Positions 40,195 to 48,615 of a stretch of 61,545 nucleotides of DNA are shown one piece after another. Position numbers and translations under genes: made by a program. Numbering within the stretch: the first letter of the stretch is position 1; each line of letters begins with the position of its first letter. Under the pieces are notes generated by a model. The model saw only the letters and a list, made by a program, of their open reading frames with translations, was not told the DNA's origin and searched no databases. Source of the DNA: Burkholderiaceae bacterium (GTDB lineage: Bacteria; Pseudomonadota; Gammaproteobacteria; Burkholderiales; Burkholderiaceae_D); contig JARLJG010000027.1 in the NCBI GenBank assembly GCA_031291325.1, positions 1-61,545 of the forward strand, read 5' to 3'.

Positions 40195-40710
40195 CTACCG
40201 CATCCGAATATGCAAGCCGCGCGCCTTCGCATCTGCCGCCAGCTCTTCCGGCGTCGCATTGCGCGCATTGAACGGCTTGCTTTCGGTCTTGCCCGGCGGC
40301 GGCGCGGATTGCGAGGTGCTGGCGACGCCGCCGAACAAATACGGCTTGGCCAGCTTCAGCGCCGCCAGCGCTTCCGCCGCGCCGGTCACATCGCCCTCTT
40401 CGCTGAGCGCCACTTGCGACAAGTCCGCCAGCTTCAAGCCGTCGGTGTCGACCATGCCAGCCTTGGTCGCCTGGGCGATCAATTCGGCGCGCACGATGCG
40501 CTGTTCGGCAGCCTGGCTTGCTGCGGCGATCTTCGCGTCGGCGGCCTGCTGCGCTTCTTGCGCCTTGACCTCGGCCATCCGGGCGCGGGTTTCGGCTTCC
40601 TTCGCCTTGGTGCGGTAAGCCGCGCTTTCGCCGCGCAGCTCTTGCACGTATTCGAGCGAGAACGAGGTGGCGGTTTCGGTGGTTGTTGCGTTGGGATTGT
40701 CGTCAGGCAT
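40195..40710 (-). CDS. Phage scaffolding protein
   Basis: 171 residues. Central coiled coil (~20-75: YRTKAKEAETRARMAEVKAQEAQQ...), acidic N-terminus and a basic, Pro-containing end (LHIRMR): a typical scaffold that shapes the procapsid and leaves before DNA packaging. It lies between portal and capsid genes. No separate protease gene is visible. Confidence 0.85.
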   Translation of the reverse strand: MPDDNPNATTTETATSFSLEYVQELRGESAAYRTKAKEAETRARMAEVKAQEAQQAADAKIAAASQAAEQRIVRAELIAQATKAGMVDTDGLKLADLSQVALSEEGDVTGAAEALAALKLAKPYLFGGVASTSQSAPPPGKTESKPFNARNATPEELAADAKARGLHIRMR

Positions 40711-40762
40711 CTGGCCCTCCAGAAAAGGAAAAAGCGGCTTCTAGCCGGTGGTCGAAAAATCG

Positions 40763-40879
40763 GTAGGTTGGGCTGACGAAGGAAGCCCAACATCTGCGCT
40801 TGCAACGTGCAACTGCCTATTTCAATGCTCCTGGTGATAGGAGTGAATGTTGGGCTGGTGAAGCGTTAGCCCAACCTAC
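40763..40879. repeat. REP pair reaching into the portal stop codon
   Basis: GTAGGTTGGGCT...CCCAAC (40763-40791) and its inverse (40849-40879). The inverse element supplies the TAG stop of the portal gene (40876-40878). Confidence 0.8.
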
Positions 40880-42303
40880 AAAACCTTATTGCGCTCCGCC
40901 ACGTCGGCATCGGCCAGCGCCTTCTCCGCCGCCGGATTCTCGATATCGTATTCGGCGCTCAAAATCTTTATCGCGGTAACGCGCGACAGCAAGCCCGCTT
41001 CGCACAGCGTGCGCAAGGTGTTGGCGCGCAGGTTCAGGTCTTGCATGCTGGGATCGAACCATTCCGGCCAGCGCAGCGAAAAGCGTGCCGCCGCATCGAA
41101 TTGCCCGAGCGCCGAGCCATCCTTGAACTTCAACGCGATCTTGTTGGAGGCGCGCGCAATCATCGCCATCAAATCCAGAATCGCACCCTCGCCGTAGCTG
41201 ATGCGCAAGCGGTCCGCCAGCCACACCAGCGCTTGATTGAGCAATTCCAGCGCGCGCCCGGATTGCGCGGCAGACATTTTTTCGTTGCTGGCGCGGTTGC
41301 CGTGCATCGCTTCCAGCGCCACTTCGCGCAAGTGCGCGACGTAGGCCAGCACCGCCGTGGTGCTGTCGCCGCTAATCTCCAGCAGCTTGGCGTCGCCGTC
41401 CTGGCCGACCATGATCGCGTTGGCCGCGCCCTTGACCAGCGGCGCGCCGGAGCTGGCTTCGTTGCGGATCACCAGCGTCGGGTCGGACATGAATTTGAGT
41501 CCGCGTCCGGCTTGCGATAATTGGTAATCGATCTCGATTTGGGTATCGATGGCCTCGTCCGGGAAGGTGCATTTGCCGTCGATGGCGTCGCCGCCCGGCA
41601 GGTTCCTGATCCACACGATGGGCACGAAGCCGAGCCGGTGTTCGACGCTCCTGGCGGTGTCCAGCGCGGGTATGGTGGCCGCATCGTCGGCGACTTTCCA
41701 CGGCAGGAACCAGCGTTCGCCGCCGGCATCCCATTGGCGCTGGAACCAGAATAGCGTGGCCGCATCCTCGGGCGCGATTGCGTAACCCGCCGCCTGCAGC
41801 GACTTGCCGTCGACCTTGCGTTTCTCGGTCACGCATTGCAGCGTGTCGGGCGCAGCGTTATTCCATTGCGGGGTCAGATAGCACGTGTCGATCACGTTCA
41901 AGAAGAGACGGCTATCCAACACCCGCAACAGAATCGCTGCACTGCCGACCGCGCCGCGCGTGGCGGCGTCGATCATGACTTCGTTGAGTCGCAGTTCTTT
42001 CACCAGCCGCTGCACCAGCGCCTTGTGCGCCTCGTCCGCGCATTCGACGGTCGGGAAATTGCCTTCCGAGAACAGCAGCGAAACGGAGTCGTCGACCACG
42101 GTGCGGCACAGGTTGTTGCGCACGCTGGGGCGCCGCTCGCGCAGCGGCACGTACTCGCCGCCGTCGTTCATTTCGTAGTGGAACGGATGGCGCAGCTTGT
42201 CGTACAGCGCGCCATCGAGTACGCGCTGGCGCATTTCGAGCACGAAGGCACGCTCGGGCAAGTCGTTGTCGCGGGGCCAGGTTTTTTGGATGGTTTTGTA
42301 CAT
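40876..42303 (-). CDS. Phage portal protein
   Basis: 475 residues of the SPP1 gp6-like type. RNNLCRTVVDDSVSLLFSEG and TQIEIDYQLSQAGRGLKFMSDPT are typical wing and crown segments. It forms the dodecameric channel through which DNA enters and leaves the head. The last codons and stop (NKVL then TAG) run into a REP element, so its natural C-terminus may have been changed. Confidence 0.93.
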   Translation of the reverse strand: MYKTIQKTWPRDNDLPERAFVLEMRQRVLDGALYDKLRHPFHYEMNDGGEYVPLRERRPSVRNNLCRTVVDDSVSLLFSEGNFPTVECADEAHKALVQRLVKELRLNEVMIDAATRGAVGSAAILLRVLDSRLFLNVIDTCYLTPQWNNAAPDTLQCVTEKRKVDGKSLQAAGYAIAPEDAATLFWFQRQWDAGGERWFLPWKVADDAATIPALDTARSVEHRLGFVPIVWIRNLPGGDAIDGKCTFPDEAIDTQIEIDYQLSQAGRGLKFMSDPTLVIRNEASSGAPLVKGAANAIMVGQDGDAKLLEISGDSTTAVLAYVAHLREVALEAMHGNRASNEKMSAAQSGRALELLNQALVWLADRLRISYGEGAILDLMAMIARASNKIALKFKDGSALGQFDAAARFSLRWPEWFDPSMQDLNLRANTLRTLCEAGLLSRVTAIKILSAEYDIENPAAEKALADADVAERNKVL

Positions 42304-42327
42304 TTTTGTTTTCTAAGTATTGGGGGT

Positions 42328-42538
42328 GCTCCCCTCTCCCGCAGGCGGGAGAGGGGCCGGGGGAGAGGGAGCGCTTAAAGAAAAGATTCCGTTACAGGCC
42401 TTGGCGCACACCCTCTCCCCCGCCCCTCTCCCGCAAGCGGGCGAGGGGAGAAAAGCAACAGCCTCTAACAAGCGGGCGAGGGGAGAAAAGCAACAGCCTC
42501 TAACAAGCATGCGAGGGTGGAAAAGCGACAGCCCTACC
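42328..42538. repeat. REP block and 35-bp triplication at the TerL 3' end
   Basis: CCCTCTCCCGC-type palindromes (42328-42447) run into three direct copies of a 35-bp unit beginning CAAGCGGGCGAGGGGAG (42434, 42469, 42504; the third is degenerate). The last copy ends at the terminase stop codon (42534-42536). Confidence 0.8.
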
Positions 42539-43799
42539 GATTCAAAAACGGCAAATAAACACTGCGCGCCGCCATCGGCTTGGCCACCGCCCAATGCCAA
42601 TACACGAAATACCCCAACGCATCGGGCGCATGATCCTTGCCTGCGCTCTTGTCGGGGTCGCCGTTCTTGTCGAAGACTTGCTGTTCCAGGCATTCCGTCA
42701 AGGTCGGGCAGGCGTGCGTGTTGACCAGCAAAAGCCGCTCGCCGCCGGCATTGCACAGCGCCGCATTCAAGGACACCACGCGCTCGCGCACCGCCGGGTT
42801 GGCATCTCTGGCGCAGACGATGAAGCCGGCGTTCTTCAACAACTGCAAGTCCGACAGCGACGCATTGACCGTCTTGTGGCTCTTGCCGCTGGCGTCGGGA
42901 TAGATGTGGATCCGATGGCCGCCATAGCGCTGTTGCAAGGCTGCCACCAGCGCCGGCGTGTCGCGCAAGCCGGTCAATTCGGCCAGCGCGCGCGGTTTGC
43001 CACAGCGAATCGCGCACACGATCGCGGTGCAGTTGTAGACGTTGAAATCGACGCCGACATGCATGTCCTCGCCCGCCGCAATGACCTCGTCGGTGTGATT
43101 CTTCACGCGGCAGAAATCCGGGTAGACGCTGCCGCAAGCGAGGTTGACGAAGCGCCCTTCGACATAGGCTTCCAGCAGATTGGCCGGATAGGTGGTGCGC
43201 AAGCTGTCGATGTAGCCCGCCGGCAGATACGGATTGGAATACGTCGGCGCGCGGTAGATCGCATAGCCCGCCGCGCGCTTTTTTTCCCAGCGCTGGTAGG
43301 CAAAGCGGAAGCCTTCCGGTGTGGTCGCCACCGCGCAGGTGTTCGCTACACCCGGCCCCTTTTTTTGCCGGCAGCGCGCAATCACCTTGTTCCAGGCGGC
43401 AGCGGCGTGTTCCGGCTTCAGGGTATCGAGTTCGTCGATGCCGGCGTCGGCCACTTCGAAGCCGACGATGCGCTCGGGATTATCGAGCGTGCGAAACACC
43501 ACGCTGCCGCCAGTGCCGAGATGCAGCAGCTTCTCGGTTTTATTGAGTTTGTAGGGCAGTTGCCACTGCGTGAGTTTTTCCTCGAAACGAGAAAAGCCGA
43601 TCAAGCGCACCAGGTCGAAGGTCGGCGCAAAATAGCCGACATCCAGGCGCGGATAGCGCAACTTTTGCAGCAGCAGCCGCGTCACCAGCGCTTCCGACTT
43701 TCCCGCGCCGAAGCCGCCGACGAAGGCCGGAAACTGCGCGTCGGAAAACACGAAATCGTCTTGCGGCGCAGTCAGCGAGAATTTGATATTACGCGCCAT
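42534..43799 (-). CDS. Terminase large subunit
   Basis: 421 residues. ATPase: Walker A GGFGAGKSE (28-36) and Walker B-like region VADAGIDELD (116-125). Nuclease: VGVDFN (Asp ~250), YPDASGKS and DHAPDALGY at the C-terminus, the three acidic positions of the RNase H-like fold. It cuts and pumps phage DNA into the procapsid. It overlaps the small subunit by 11 bp. Confidence 0.95.
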   Translation of the reverse strand: MARNIKFSLTAPQDDFVFSDAQFPAFVGGFGAGKSEALVTRLLLQKLRYPRLDVGYFAPTFDLVRLIGFSRFEEKLTQWQLPYKLNKTEKLLHLGTGGSVVFRTLDNPERIVGFEVADAGIDELDTLKPEHAAAAWNKVIARCRQKKGPGVANTCAVATTPEGFRFAYQRWEKKRAAGYAIYRAPTYSNPYLPAGYIDSLRTTYPANLLEAYVEGRFVNLACGSVYPDFCRVKNHTDEVIAAGEDMHVGVDFNVYNCTAIVCAIRCGKPRALAELTGLRDTPALVAALQQRYGGHRIHIYPDASGKSHKTVNASLSDLQLLKNAGFIVCARDANPAVRERVVSLNAALCNAGGERLLLVNTHACPTLTECLEQQVFDKNGDPDKSAGKDHAPDALGYFVYWHWAVAKPMAARSVYLPFLNR

Positions 43800-44313
43800 C
43801 GCCGCTCAGCCTGTTAATCGTCAACACGATTGCGCCGTCGCCGCCGGCGGATTTATCGGCCTTCAGCAAATCGAGGCGCGTCTTTTCCAGCGACTCGATG
43901 CGCCCCAGCAGCGTGTTGATCACCGCCGGATAATCGCGCAACTTGCGCTTGATTTCGCTGCGCCCTGCTGCCCGCTCGGAGCCGTCGCGCTCGACCGTCT
44001 CGGCCACTTCCAGGCCGTCCGGCAACGCATCGGCGACGCCTTGCGCGCGCAGGGCGCGGCGCAACTGCAGCCGCGCGACCAGCAATTCGTCCTCGATCGC
44101 GCCGACCCTGGCGCGGATCGCCGCGACGTAAGGCAGGTCGTCGGGCCGGATCAAATCGCCGTACATGCCGTGCTTCCACGCGTTGGCATTGCCGGGCCGC
44201 GCATTCGGATGCGGCGCACGCTCGGCGTGCCATTTGCAATGCTGTTTGTCATGTAAGGGAGCTTTCTTGCACCGCCCGCCGCTGCGAGTCCTGGCCCCAC
44301 ATGCGTTGGGCAT
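43789..44313 (-). CDS. Terminase small subunit
   Basis: 174 residues. A putative zinc-binding start (CGARTRSGGRCKKAP...HCKWH) is followed by GNANAWKHGMY, a motif common in small terminases of this type. The rest is helical. It should recognise the packaging site. First gene of the late cluster; its start lies only 30 bp after a terminator that isolates it from upstream transcription. Confidence 0.88.
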   Translation of the reverse strand: MPNACGARTRSGGRCKKAPLHDKQHCKWHAERAPHPNARPGNANAWKHGMYGDLIRPDDLPYVAAIRARVGAIEDELLVARLQLRRALRAQGVADALPDGLEVAETVERDGSERAAGRSEIKRKLRDYPAVINTLLGRIESLEKTRLDLLKADKSAGGDGAIVLTINRLSGDGA

Positions 44314-44348
44314 AAGAAGCTTTCGTCGGGAAGGTCGGGAATAAAAAA

Positions 44349-44377
44349 ACGCCCGTCACCTGGAAAGGTGCGGGCGT
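44349..44377 (-). terminator. Terminator just upstream of the terminase genes
   Basis: ACGCCCG(T)CACCT-GGAA-AGGTGCGGGCGT, a 12-bp stem with one bulge, followed in the minus direction by seven T. It ends 30 bp before the small terminase start, so a transcript from upstream must pass it. Confidence 0.88.
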
Positions 44378-44441
44378 AATCAATCCGGGAGATTGAGAAG
44401 AGTCAAAATAGCCAAAGCAACAACATACAACAATGCAAAAA

Positions 44442-44464
44442 GCCCTCTGTTTTTGACAGCGGGC
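44442..44464. terminator. Second, probably bidirectional, terminator
   Basis: GCCCGCTGT-CAAAA-ACAGAGGGC (minus strand, one G/A mismatch) with TTTTT on the minus side and TTTT on the plus side. Confidence 0.65.
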
Positions 44465-44866
44465 TTTTCTCTGGGCGAGCGTATCCACCCGATGTAGTGA
44501 ATCATACGCGAAGATTTTTGGGGATGCAAGCGGTTTTTTGAAATATTTTTGAATATTCTCAAATTTTTTCAATTTTTGAGAATTGCTTCTTGGCATGATT
44601 TTTTGGCGAGCGACTTGCGCCGCGATGGCTCCATATAGTGCGATATGTCCAGATACGCTGGTCTTCTATTTGAGGCACAACTATAGTTGCCGCAGGAATC
44701 AATAGAATCCATGAAAGTTGGAATTGAGTTCGTCGGAGTAGGCACGCCTTCGCACTCACTCTACTAAACCTAAACTGCGGCCTCGCCATTGCATCCGCTC
44801 CACGCGGTATTGCGCCGCCCAATTTTCCATGGCACGATGCGACTGATCTTTGGAGCGGACGACCCT

Positions 44867-45442
44867 ATGCCAACAATCGAAAACAAGCAATCCACCGACG
44901 CCCTGCGCGCCAAGAGCGCCATCGGCGCGATGTTTGTCGGCGCCTTCGGCGGCGCCTGGATCGGCGCCTGGAGTTATCTGTCGATGCCCGGCAATCTGCT
45001 GGCGCTGGCGGCGGTCGCCGCTTGCACCGCCGCCTTGCTGGCATATGCGATCGGTCGATTCCGGCGCTATAGAAGCGCATTGGAGGGGGAAAAGGACTCG
45101 CCCGAGAAAAGGCGGACCGACCGTCTGTTCCACATCGTCAACACCGGGCAATGGGTGCTGATGATTATCGGCGGCAACGTGCTCGCCAACCTCGGGCTGT
45201 CGGCCTGGATCGTACCTTGCATCATGCTCATCGTCGGACTGCATTTTTTGCCATTGGCGTACATCTTTTCCAGGCGACCGCAGTACGTGCTCGGCGTGCT
45301 GTTGTCCGCTTTCGCGCTAGGCTACCCGTTTTTGCTGCCTGGCGGGCCGAACGACCCGCGCGGCTGCCTCGGCGCCGGGCTGATTCTATGGAGTTACGCG
45401 GCTTTCGCGCTGACGGTGACGCCTGCGGCGCGGCGGTCGTAG
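44867..45442 (+). CDS. Polytopic inner-membrane protein
   Basis: 191 residues from MPTIENKQSTDALRAK. Five or six hydrophobic segments, with a charged cytoplasmic loop (FRRYRSALEGEKDSPEKRRTDR) between the second and third. No family recognised. First host-type gene beyond the phage cluster, transcribed away from it. Confidence 0.7.
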   Translation: MPTIENKQSTDALRAKSAIGAMFVGAFGGAWIGAWSYLSMPGNLLALAAVAACTAALLAYAIGRFRRYRSALEGEKDSPEKRRTDRLFHIVNTGQWVLMIIGGNVLANLGLSAWIVPCIMLIVGLHFLPLAYIFSRRPQYVLGVLLSAFALGYPFLLPGGPNDPRGCLGAGLILWSYAAFALTVTPAARRS

Positions 45443-45493
45443 TGCGTGTGGCGGACGCAAAAGCGCCTCCACCCGACGAAACTTCACGCTTTC

Positions 45494-45507
45494 TTGATGT
45501 AGCTCAA
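45494..45507. promoter_or_regulatory. Near-FNR box (one mismatch)
   Basis: TTGATGTAGCTCAA, nine of ten consensus positions. It lies about 144 bp upstream of the small Cys-rich protein gene at 45644. Weak. Confidence 0.3.
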
Positions 45508-45643
45508 TTTCCGCACGCTTCTGCCGCCCTCCGGCGCTGCCTTGCCGCCCGGTAATGTGTCAAAATCATGCTTGGAAACTGACCGCGCAAATTGCACCAG
45601 CATTGCGCGCGCGGTTCGACGATCACAAACACAATCTCACATC

Positions 45644-45829
45644 ATGGATACCAACACAAACCGTTGCAAAATCTGCGGTCGGGAATTGAATAATCCCGAC
45701 GATCCGTTCAGCGAAGATTACGAAGGCGATTGCCTGCAATGCATGGCCGACTGCGGCGACCCGGATTGCGCCGCGAAAGTGGCAAAAATCAACGGCCAGA
45801 CCGAGCCGACCCGGATTTCCATGCGGTAG
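45644..45829 (+). CDS. Small Cys-rich zinc-ribbon protein
   Basis: 61 residues (MDTNTNRCKICGREL...). CKIC near the start and CLQC followed by CGDPDC form a likely zinc-binding set. Acidic middle (DDPFSEDYEGD). Function unknown. The frame is open further upstream without a better start. Confidence 0.65.
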   Translation: MDTNTNRCKICGRELNNPDDPFSEDYEGDCLQCMADCGDPDCAAKVAKINGQTEPTRISMR

Positions 45830-45999
45830 GCGCGGCGCGACCACCGCCACCACTTCGCTGCGCAGGCACAACACGCCCCCACACTCCCCGCTTCCGCGCT
45901 ACAATGACACAAGAACAACAGCGCCGATTTTTCGTCGCTGGTGGCGATTAGCCGGCAATTTTCTGCACGGAAACAAGTTTTTCTTTAGCGAGGTTTATC

Positions 46000-46797
46000 G
46001 TGGCATTCGGCTGGATGGATTTTATTGCGCGCTTGAAGCCGCCGCTGTCGCAAAAAGGGCTCAGCCAGGCGATGGCGCAGTGCGTGCAGGTTGCCGTCCA
46101 CGCCGACGCAGCCGCGCCGCTGCGCGCTGCGCTCAATCAAAGCAGCCTGGGCACGGACTGGCTGGTCGATCTCGGCAAGACGCTGGAAAAAGCCGCGCGC
46201 GAACTGGCGGCGCAGTCGACCCGCGCCGGCCAGGCGCGCCTGTGCCGGGTGCAACTGCTGGACCGCATCATGACCAATGTTTCCTACGAGGCGGTGCTGG
46301 AACTGGACCCGGAATTGCGCCAGCGCTGGCTGGCATTCAACACGAAGGAGACGCCGTTCGACCTGCAAAAGCAGATGGATATCCTGACGCTGCGCATCGC
46401 CTTCGGCAAGCTGGCGCTGGACGCGCTGCAGGCCTTCTATGCGGCGCAATACAACGCCGTCTTGAACAGCGCGCTATTCATGACGCCGTACCGGCTGGTG
46501 TGCGCGGCCTTCATGCAATTCAAGGTGCGCACCTTTCACATCCTGGCCGGCGAAAGCGTGTTCCGCCATCGCGGCGCTGCGGTCTACGACGAGATCGACG
46601 TGGCCGCCTCCGGCACCCGCTTGTCGCAAGCGAAAAAGCAACTGGCTGCGGCCATCGAAGGGGGCGACAAGAACCAGATCCATGCCGCGCAAAGCGCCGC
46701 CGCGCTGGCCATCCGCGACTGCATGGCCGCGCTCGACCAATTCAAGCTGGCCGGCAGCCGCAGCGGCGCGTTGTTTCGCCATAGCGTGCCGTTGTGA
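46000..46797 (+). CDS. Conserved hypothetical protein
   Basis: 265 residues. Starts at GTG (MAFGWMDFIARLK) with GAGG 6 nt upstream. Almost wholly helical, Ala/Leu-rich, with no signal, membrane segment or catalytic motif. Convergent with the toxin-antitoxin operon that follows. Not recognised. Confidence 0.7.
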   Translation: MAFGWMDFIARLKPPLSQKGLSQAMAQCVQVAVHADAAAPLRAALNQSSLGTDWLVDLGKTLEKAARELAAQSTRAGQARLCRVQLLDRIMTNVSYEAVLELDPELRQRWLAFNTKETPFDLQKQMDILTLRIAFGKLALDALQAFYAAQYNAVLNSALFMTPYRLVCAAFMQFKVRTFHILAGESVFRHRGAAVYDEIDVAASGTRLSQAKKQLAAAIEGGDKNQIHAAQSAAALAIRDCMAALDQFKLAGSRSGALFRHSVPL

Positions 46798-46804
46798 GCG
46801 AAAG

Positions 46805-47134
46805 TCACGCGTGAACGCGATTTTCTTGCTCGACCGACAGTCGAAGGCCGACTGTCTTGAGAACCGCCAATAAAGTTTTCAGGGTGGGATTTCCCTTGGC
46901 CGATAAAGTCCGGTACAAAGACTCGCGGCTGATCCCGGCCTCGGCTGCGACAACGGCAAGCCCGCCGTAAGCTTCCGCTACAGTGCGTAGCGCCAGCAAG
47001 CCGGCGGCGCGATCGTCGGGATTATCGAGAGATTCCATTGCCGCTTTCAGGTACTCGATTGCCAGATCGCGATCGGCGCGCAGTTCCGTAATTTCTCGTT
47101 CGTGATGCGAGATGACGCCTTTCAATTTGCTCAT
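46805..47134 (-). CDS. HigA-like addiction-module antitoxin
   Basis: 109 residues (MSKLKGVISHHEREITELRAD...). C-terminal XRE-type HTH (GLAVVAAEAGISRESLYRTLSAKGNPTLKTLLAVLKTVGLRL) of the putative addiction module antidote family. The N-terminal helix is charged. Its ATG overlaps the toxin stop by 4 bp. Confidence 0.9.
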   Translation of the reverse strand: MSKLKGVISHHEREITELRADRDLAIEYLKAAMESLDNPDDRAAGLLALRTVAEAYGGLAVVAAEAGISRESLYRTLSAKGNPTLKTLLAVLKTVGLRLSVEQENRVHA

Positions 47135-47454
47135 GCCTGCCTCCGTTTCCATTCCGACCAAAGAGTCTTGGCCTCTTTGATATCCGCCGCTTGCGAACGC
47201 TTGTCGCCGCCACAAAGAAGAATGACGACCGATTTGCCGTGCCGCGCAAGATAGGCGCGGTAGCCAGGGCCGACATGCACGCGCAACTCCAACACGCCTT
47301 CGCCAACCGGATCGCAATCGCCGAAGTTGCCGGCTTGAATTTGGCGCAATCGAATCCGAATTCGCGCTTGCGCAACTTTATCGCGCATGCCATCCAACCA
47401 CTCGGTAAAAGGTTCGCGCCCATCTTCGCGCTGGTACCGGAAAAGTTCGATCAT
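47131..47454 (-). CDS. RelE/HigB-type addiction-module toxin
   Basis: 107 residues. FTEWLDGMRDKVAQARIRIRLRQIQAGNFGDC, GVLELRVHVGPGYRAYLARHG and VILLCGGDKRSQAADIKEAKTLW are the conserved segments of the addiction module killer family, predicted mRNA interferases acting on the ribosome. First in the operon, with a dyad just upstream. Confidence 0.92.
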   Translation of the reverse strand: MIELFRYQREDGREPFTEWLDGMRDKVAQARIRIRLRQIQAGNFGDCDPVGEGVLELRVHVGPGYRAYLARHGKSVVILLCGGDKRSQAADIKEAKTLWSEWKRRQA

Positions 47455-47461
47455 ATTAGCA

Positions 47462-47481
47462 TTGTAGCTTATAAACTACAA
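47462..47481. promoter_or_regulatory. Operator dyad of the RelE/HigA module
   Basis: TTGTAG-CTTATAAA-CTACAA: perfect 6-bp arms, 8 bp upstream of the toxin start codon. The AT centre provides a -10-like TATAAG on the minus strand. Confidence 0.5.
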
Positions 47482-47524
47482 AAAGAAAGCGAAAACGGAA
47501 TCGCCGTGCCCGTCCATCGAAATA

Positions 47525-48442
47525 TCAGCGGCGCGCTTGCGCCGCAGGCGCCGCAGCGCTGGAACCCGCCACCGGGATATTGAACAGCATGCCGCCCTCG
47601 CCGCCTGACATCACGGTCGGCATCACGCCGTTCCACTTGGCGATCGCATCCTTTTGCAATTTCAGGCGTTCCCAGTCGAGCAATTTCGGATCGATCGATG
47701 CCACCAGCGCGCGGTTGGCGGCGGCTTCGCCTTCGGCGATGGCGACCCGTTTCTTGGCTTCGGCCTGGGCCGAGCGCACTTCGTTTTCAGTCCTGATCGA
47801 ATCCTGGATCGCCTTGGTCTTCGCGCTCACCGCTTCCAGCAAGGCTTGCGGCGGACGCAGCGAGCCGATCAGGCCGAATTGCTGGATGCTCACGCCGTAG
47901 ACGTTGACTTTCGCGTCGAGCTGCTTGGCGATGCGGTCGAGGAACTCTTCTTTCTTCGGGCCGTTCACGTCGTCGAAGGTGTATTCGGAACCGACCGCCA
48001 CCACCACGTTGCGCGCGGTGTCGCGCAAGAAGCCGTGGGTGAAGGTTTCGATTTTATCGGCGCGGAACTTGACGTAGAAATCCGGCACCCGCTGCGCCGC
48101 CAGCGCATAGCTGACCGCGACATCGAGGCTGACCGGCACCGAATCCTTGGTGTTGAAAGTCAACTCCTCGTTGACCGGATTGCCCTCGTTGAGATCGTGC
48201 GTCCACACCACGCGCTGCACGAAAGTCGGATAAACCACCAGCGCAGTCTGCACCGGGTTATAGAAGACGAAACCGGTGGTCGTGTCTTCATGCGTGACGC
48301 CCTTGTCCACCAGCCGATTGACCTTGATGCCGGTATAGCCGGGCGGAATGATCTTCCAGTTAAATAGAAAAGACGAGCTGAGCGTGACCGCAATAATCAC
48401 GACCACCACGCCAAGAATTAGATTTCTCACTACGGATTTCAT
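47525..48442 (-). CDS. SPFH/band-7 (prohibitin-like) membrane protein
   Basis: 305 residues from MKSVVRNLILGVVVVIIAVTL. One N-terminal membrane anchor, then an SPFH domain (WKIIPPGYTGIKVNRL...SVPVSLDVAVSYALAAQ...FLRDTARNVVVAVG) and a helical coiled-coil tail (AQAEAKKRVAIAEGEAAANRALV). Such proteins form rings that scaffold membrane domains or proteases such as FtsH. No NfeD-type partner is adjacent. Monocistronic by spacing. Confidence 0.9.
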   Translation of the reverse strand: MKSVVRNLILGVVVVIIAVTLSSSFLFNWKIIPPGYTGIKVNRLVDKGVTHEDTTTGFVFYNPVQTALVVYPTFVQRVVWTHDLNEGNPVNEELTFNTKDSVPVSLDVAVSYALAAQRVPDFYVKFRADKIETFTHGFLRDTARNVVVAVGSEYTFDDVNGPKKEEFLDRIAKQLDAKVNVYGVSIQQFGLIGSLRPPQALLEAVSAKTKAIQDSIRTENEVRSAQAEAKKRVAIAEGEAAANRALVASIDPKLLDWERLKLQKDAIAKWNGVMPTVMSGGEGGMLFNIPVAGSSAAAPAAQARR

Positions 48443-48615
48443 TTTCGCTCCCTTATAGTCGCGGCGCTCCGCTTCGACATCGGGTCGAAAAAACGCAAGA
48501 ACCGACGCGCCGAACGCCAAGCCGGACTTTACTACCAATTCGGCACGGGCAACACGGTAATCGCGGTTTCTTTTTACCGGCTGCAAAGGGGGTTTCGGAT
48601 GCCTTCCGTGGTCTG

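Larger units (their letters stand above)
15181..44345 (-). mobile_element. Contractile-tail prophage late gene cluster, apparently incomplete
   Basis: A 29-kb block of phage morphogenesis and lysis genes, nearly all on the minus strand, bounded by terminators at 44349-44377 and 15185-15218. Packaging, head, connector, contractile tail, baseplate, fibre and lysis modules are all present and intact by eye. No integrase, excisionase, repressor, antiterminator or replication gene lies inside or beside it. Candidate att repeats were not found by eye. Confidence 0.9.
44314..44866. other. Leader region upstream of the late cluster, no firm gene
   Basis: About 550 bp, more AT-rich than its surroundings (notably 44480-44600), with two terminator hairpins (44349-44377 and 44442-44464). 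A 60-codon minus-strand frame (44380-44562) ends in a hydrophobic stretch (GLFALLYVVALAILTLL) but spans one hairpin and lacks support. It may hold an attenuated late promoter or a small RNA. Confidence 0.5.

Noticed and set aside
24205-42538. CRISPR-like array in the phage cluster
   Set aside because: The repeats are palindromic REP pairs at gene boundaries, not evenly spaced direct repeats with unique spacers.
15181-44345. R-type pyocin/tailocin or eCIS instead of a phage
   Set aside because: Terminases, portal, scaffold and capsid genes are present and look intact, so heads can in principle be made.
44380-44562. 60-codon frame with a hydrophobic end upstream of the terminases
   Set aside because: It spans a terminator hairpin and has no recognisable start signal; kept only as a note in the leader region.
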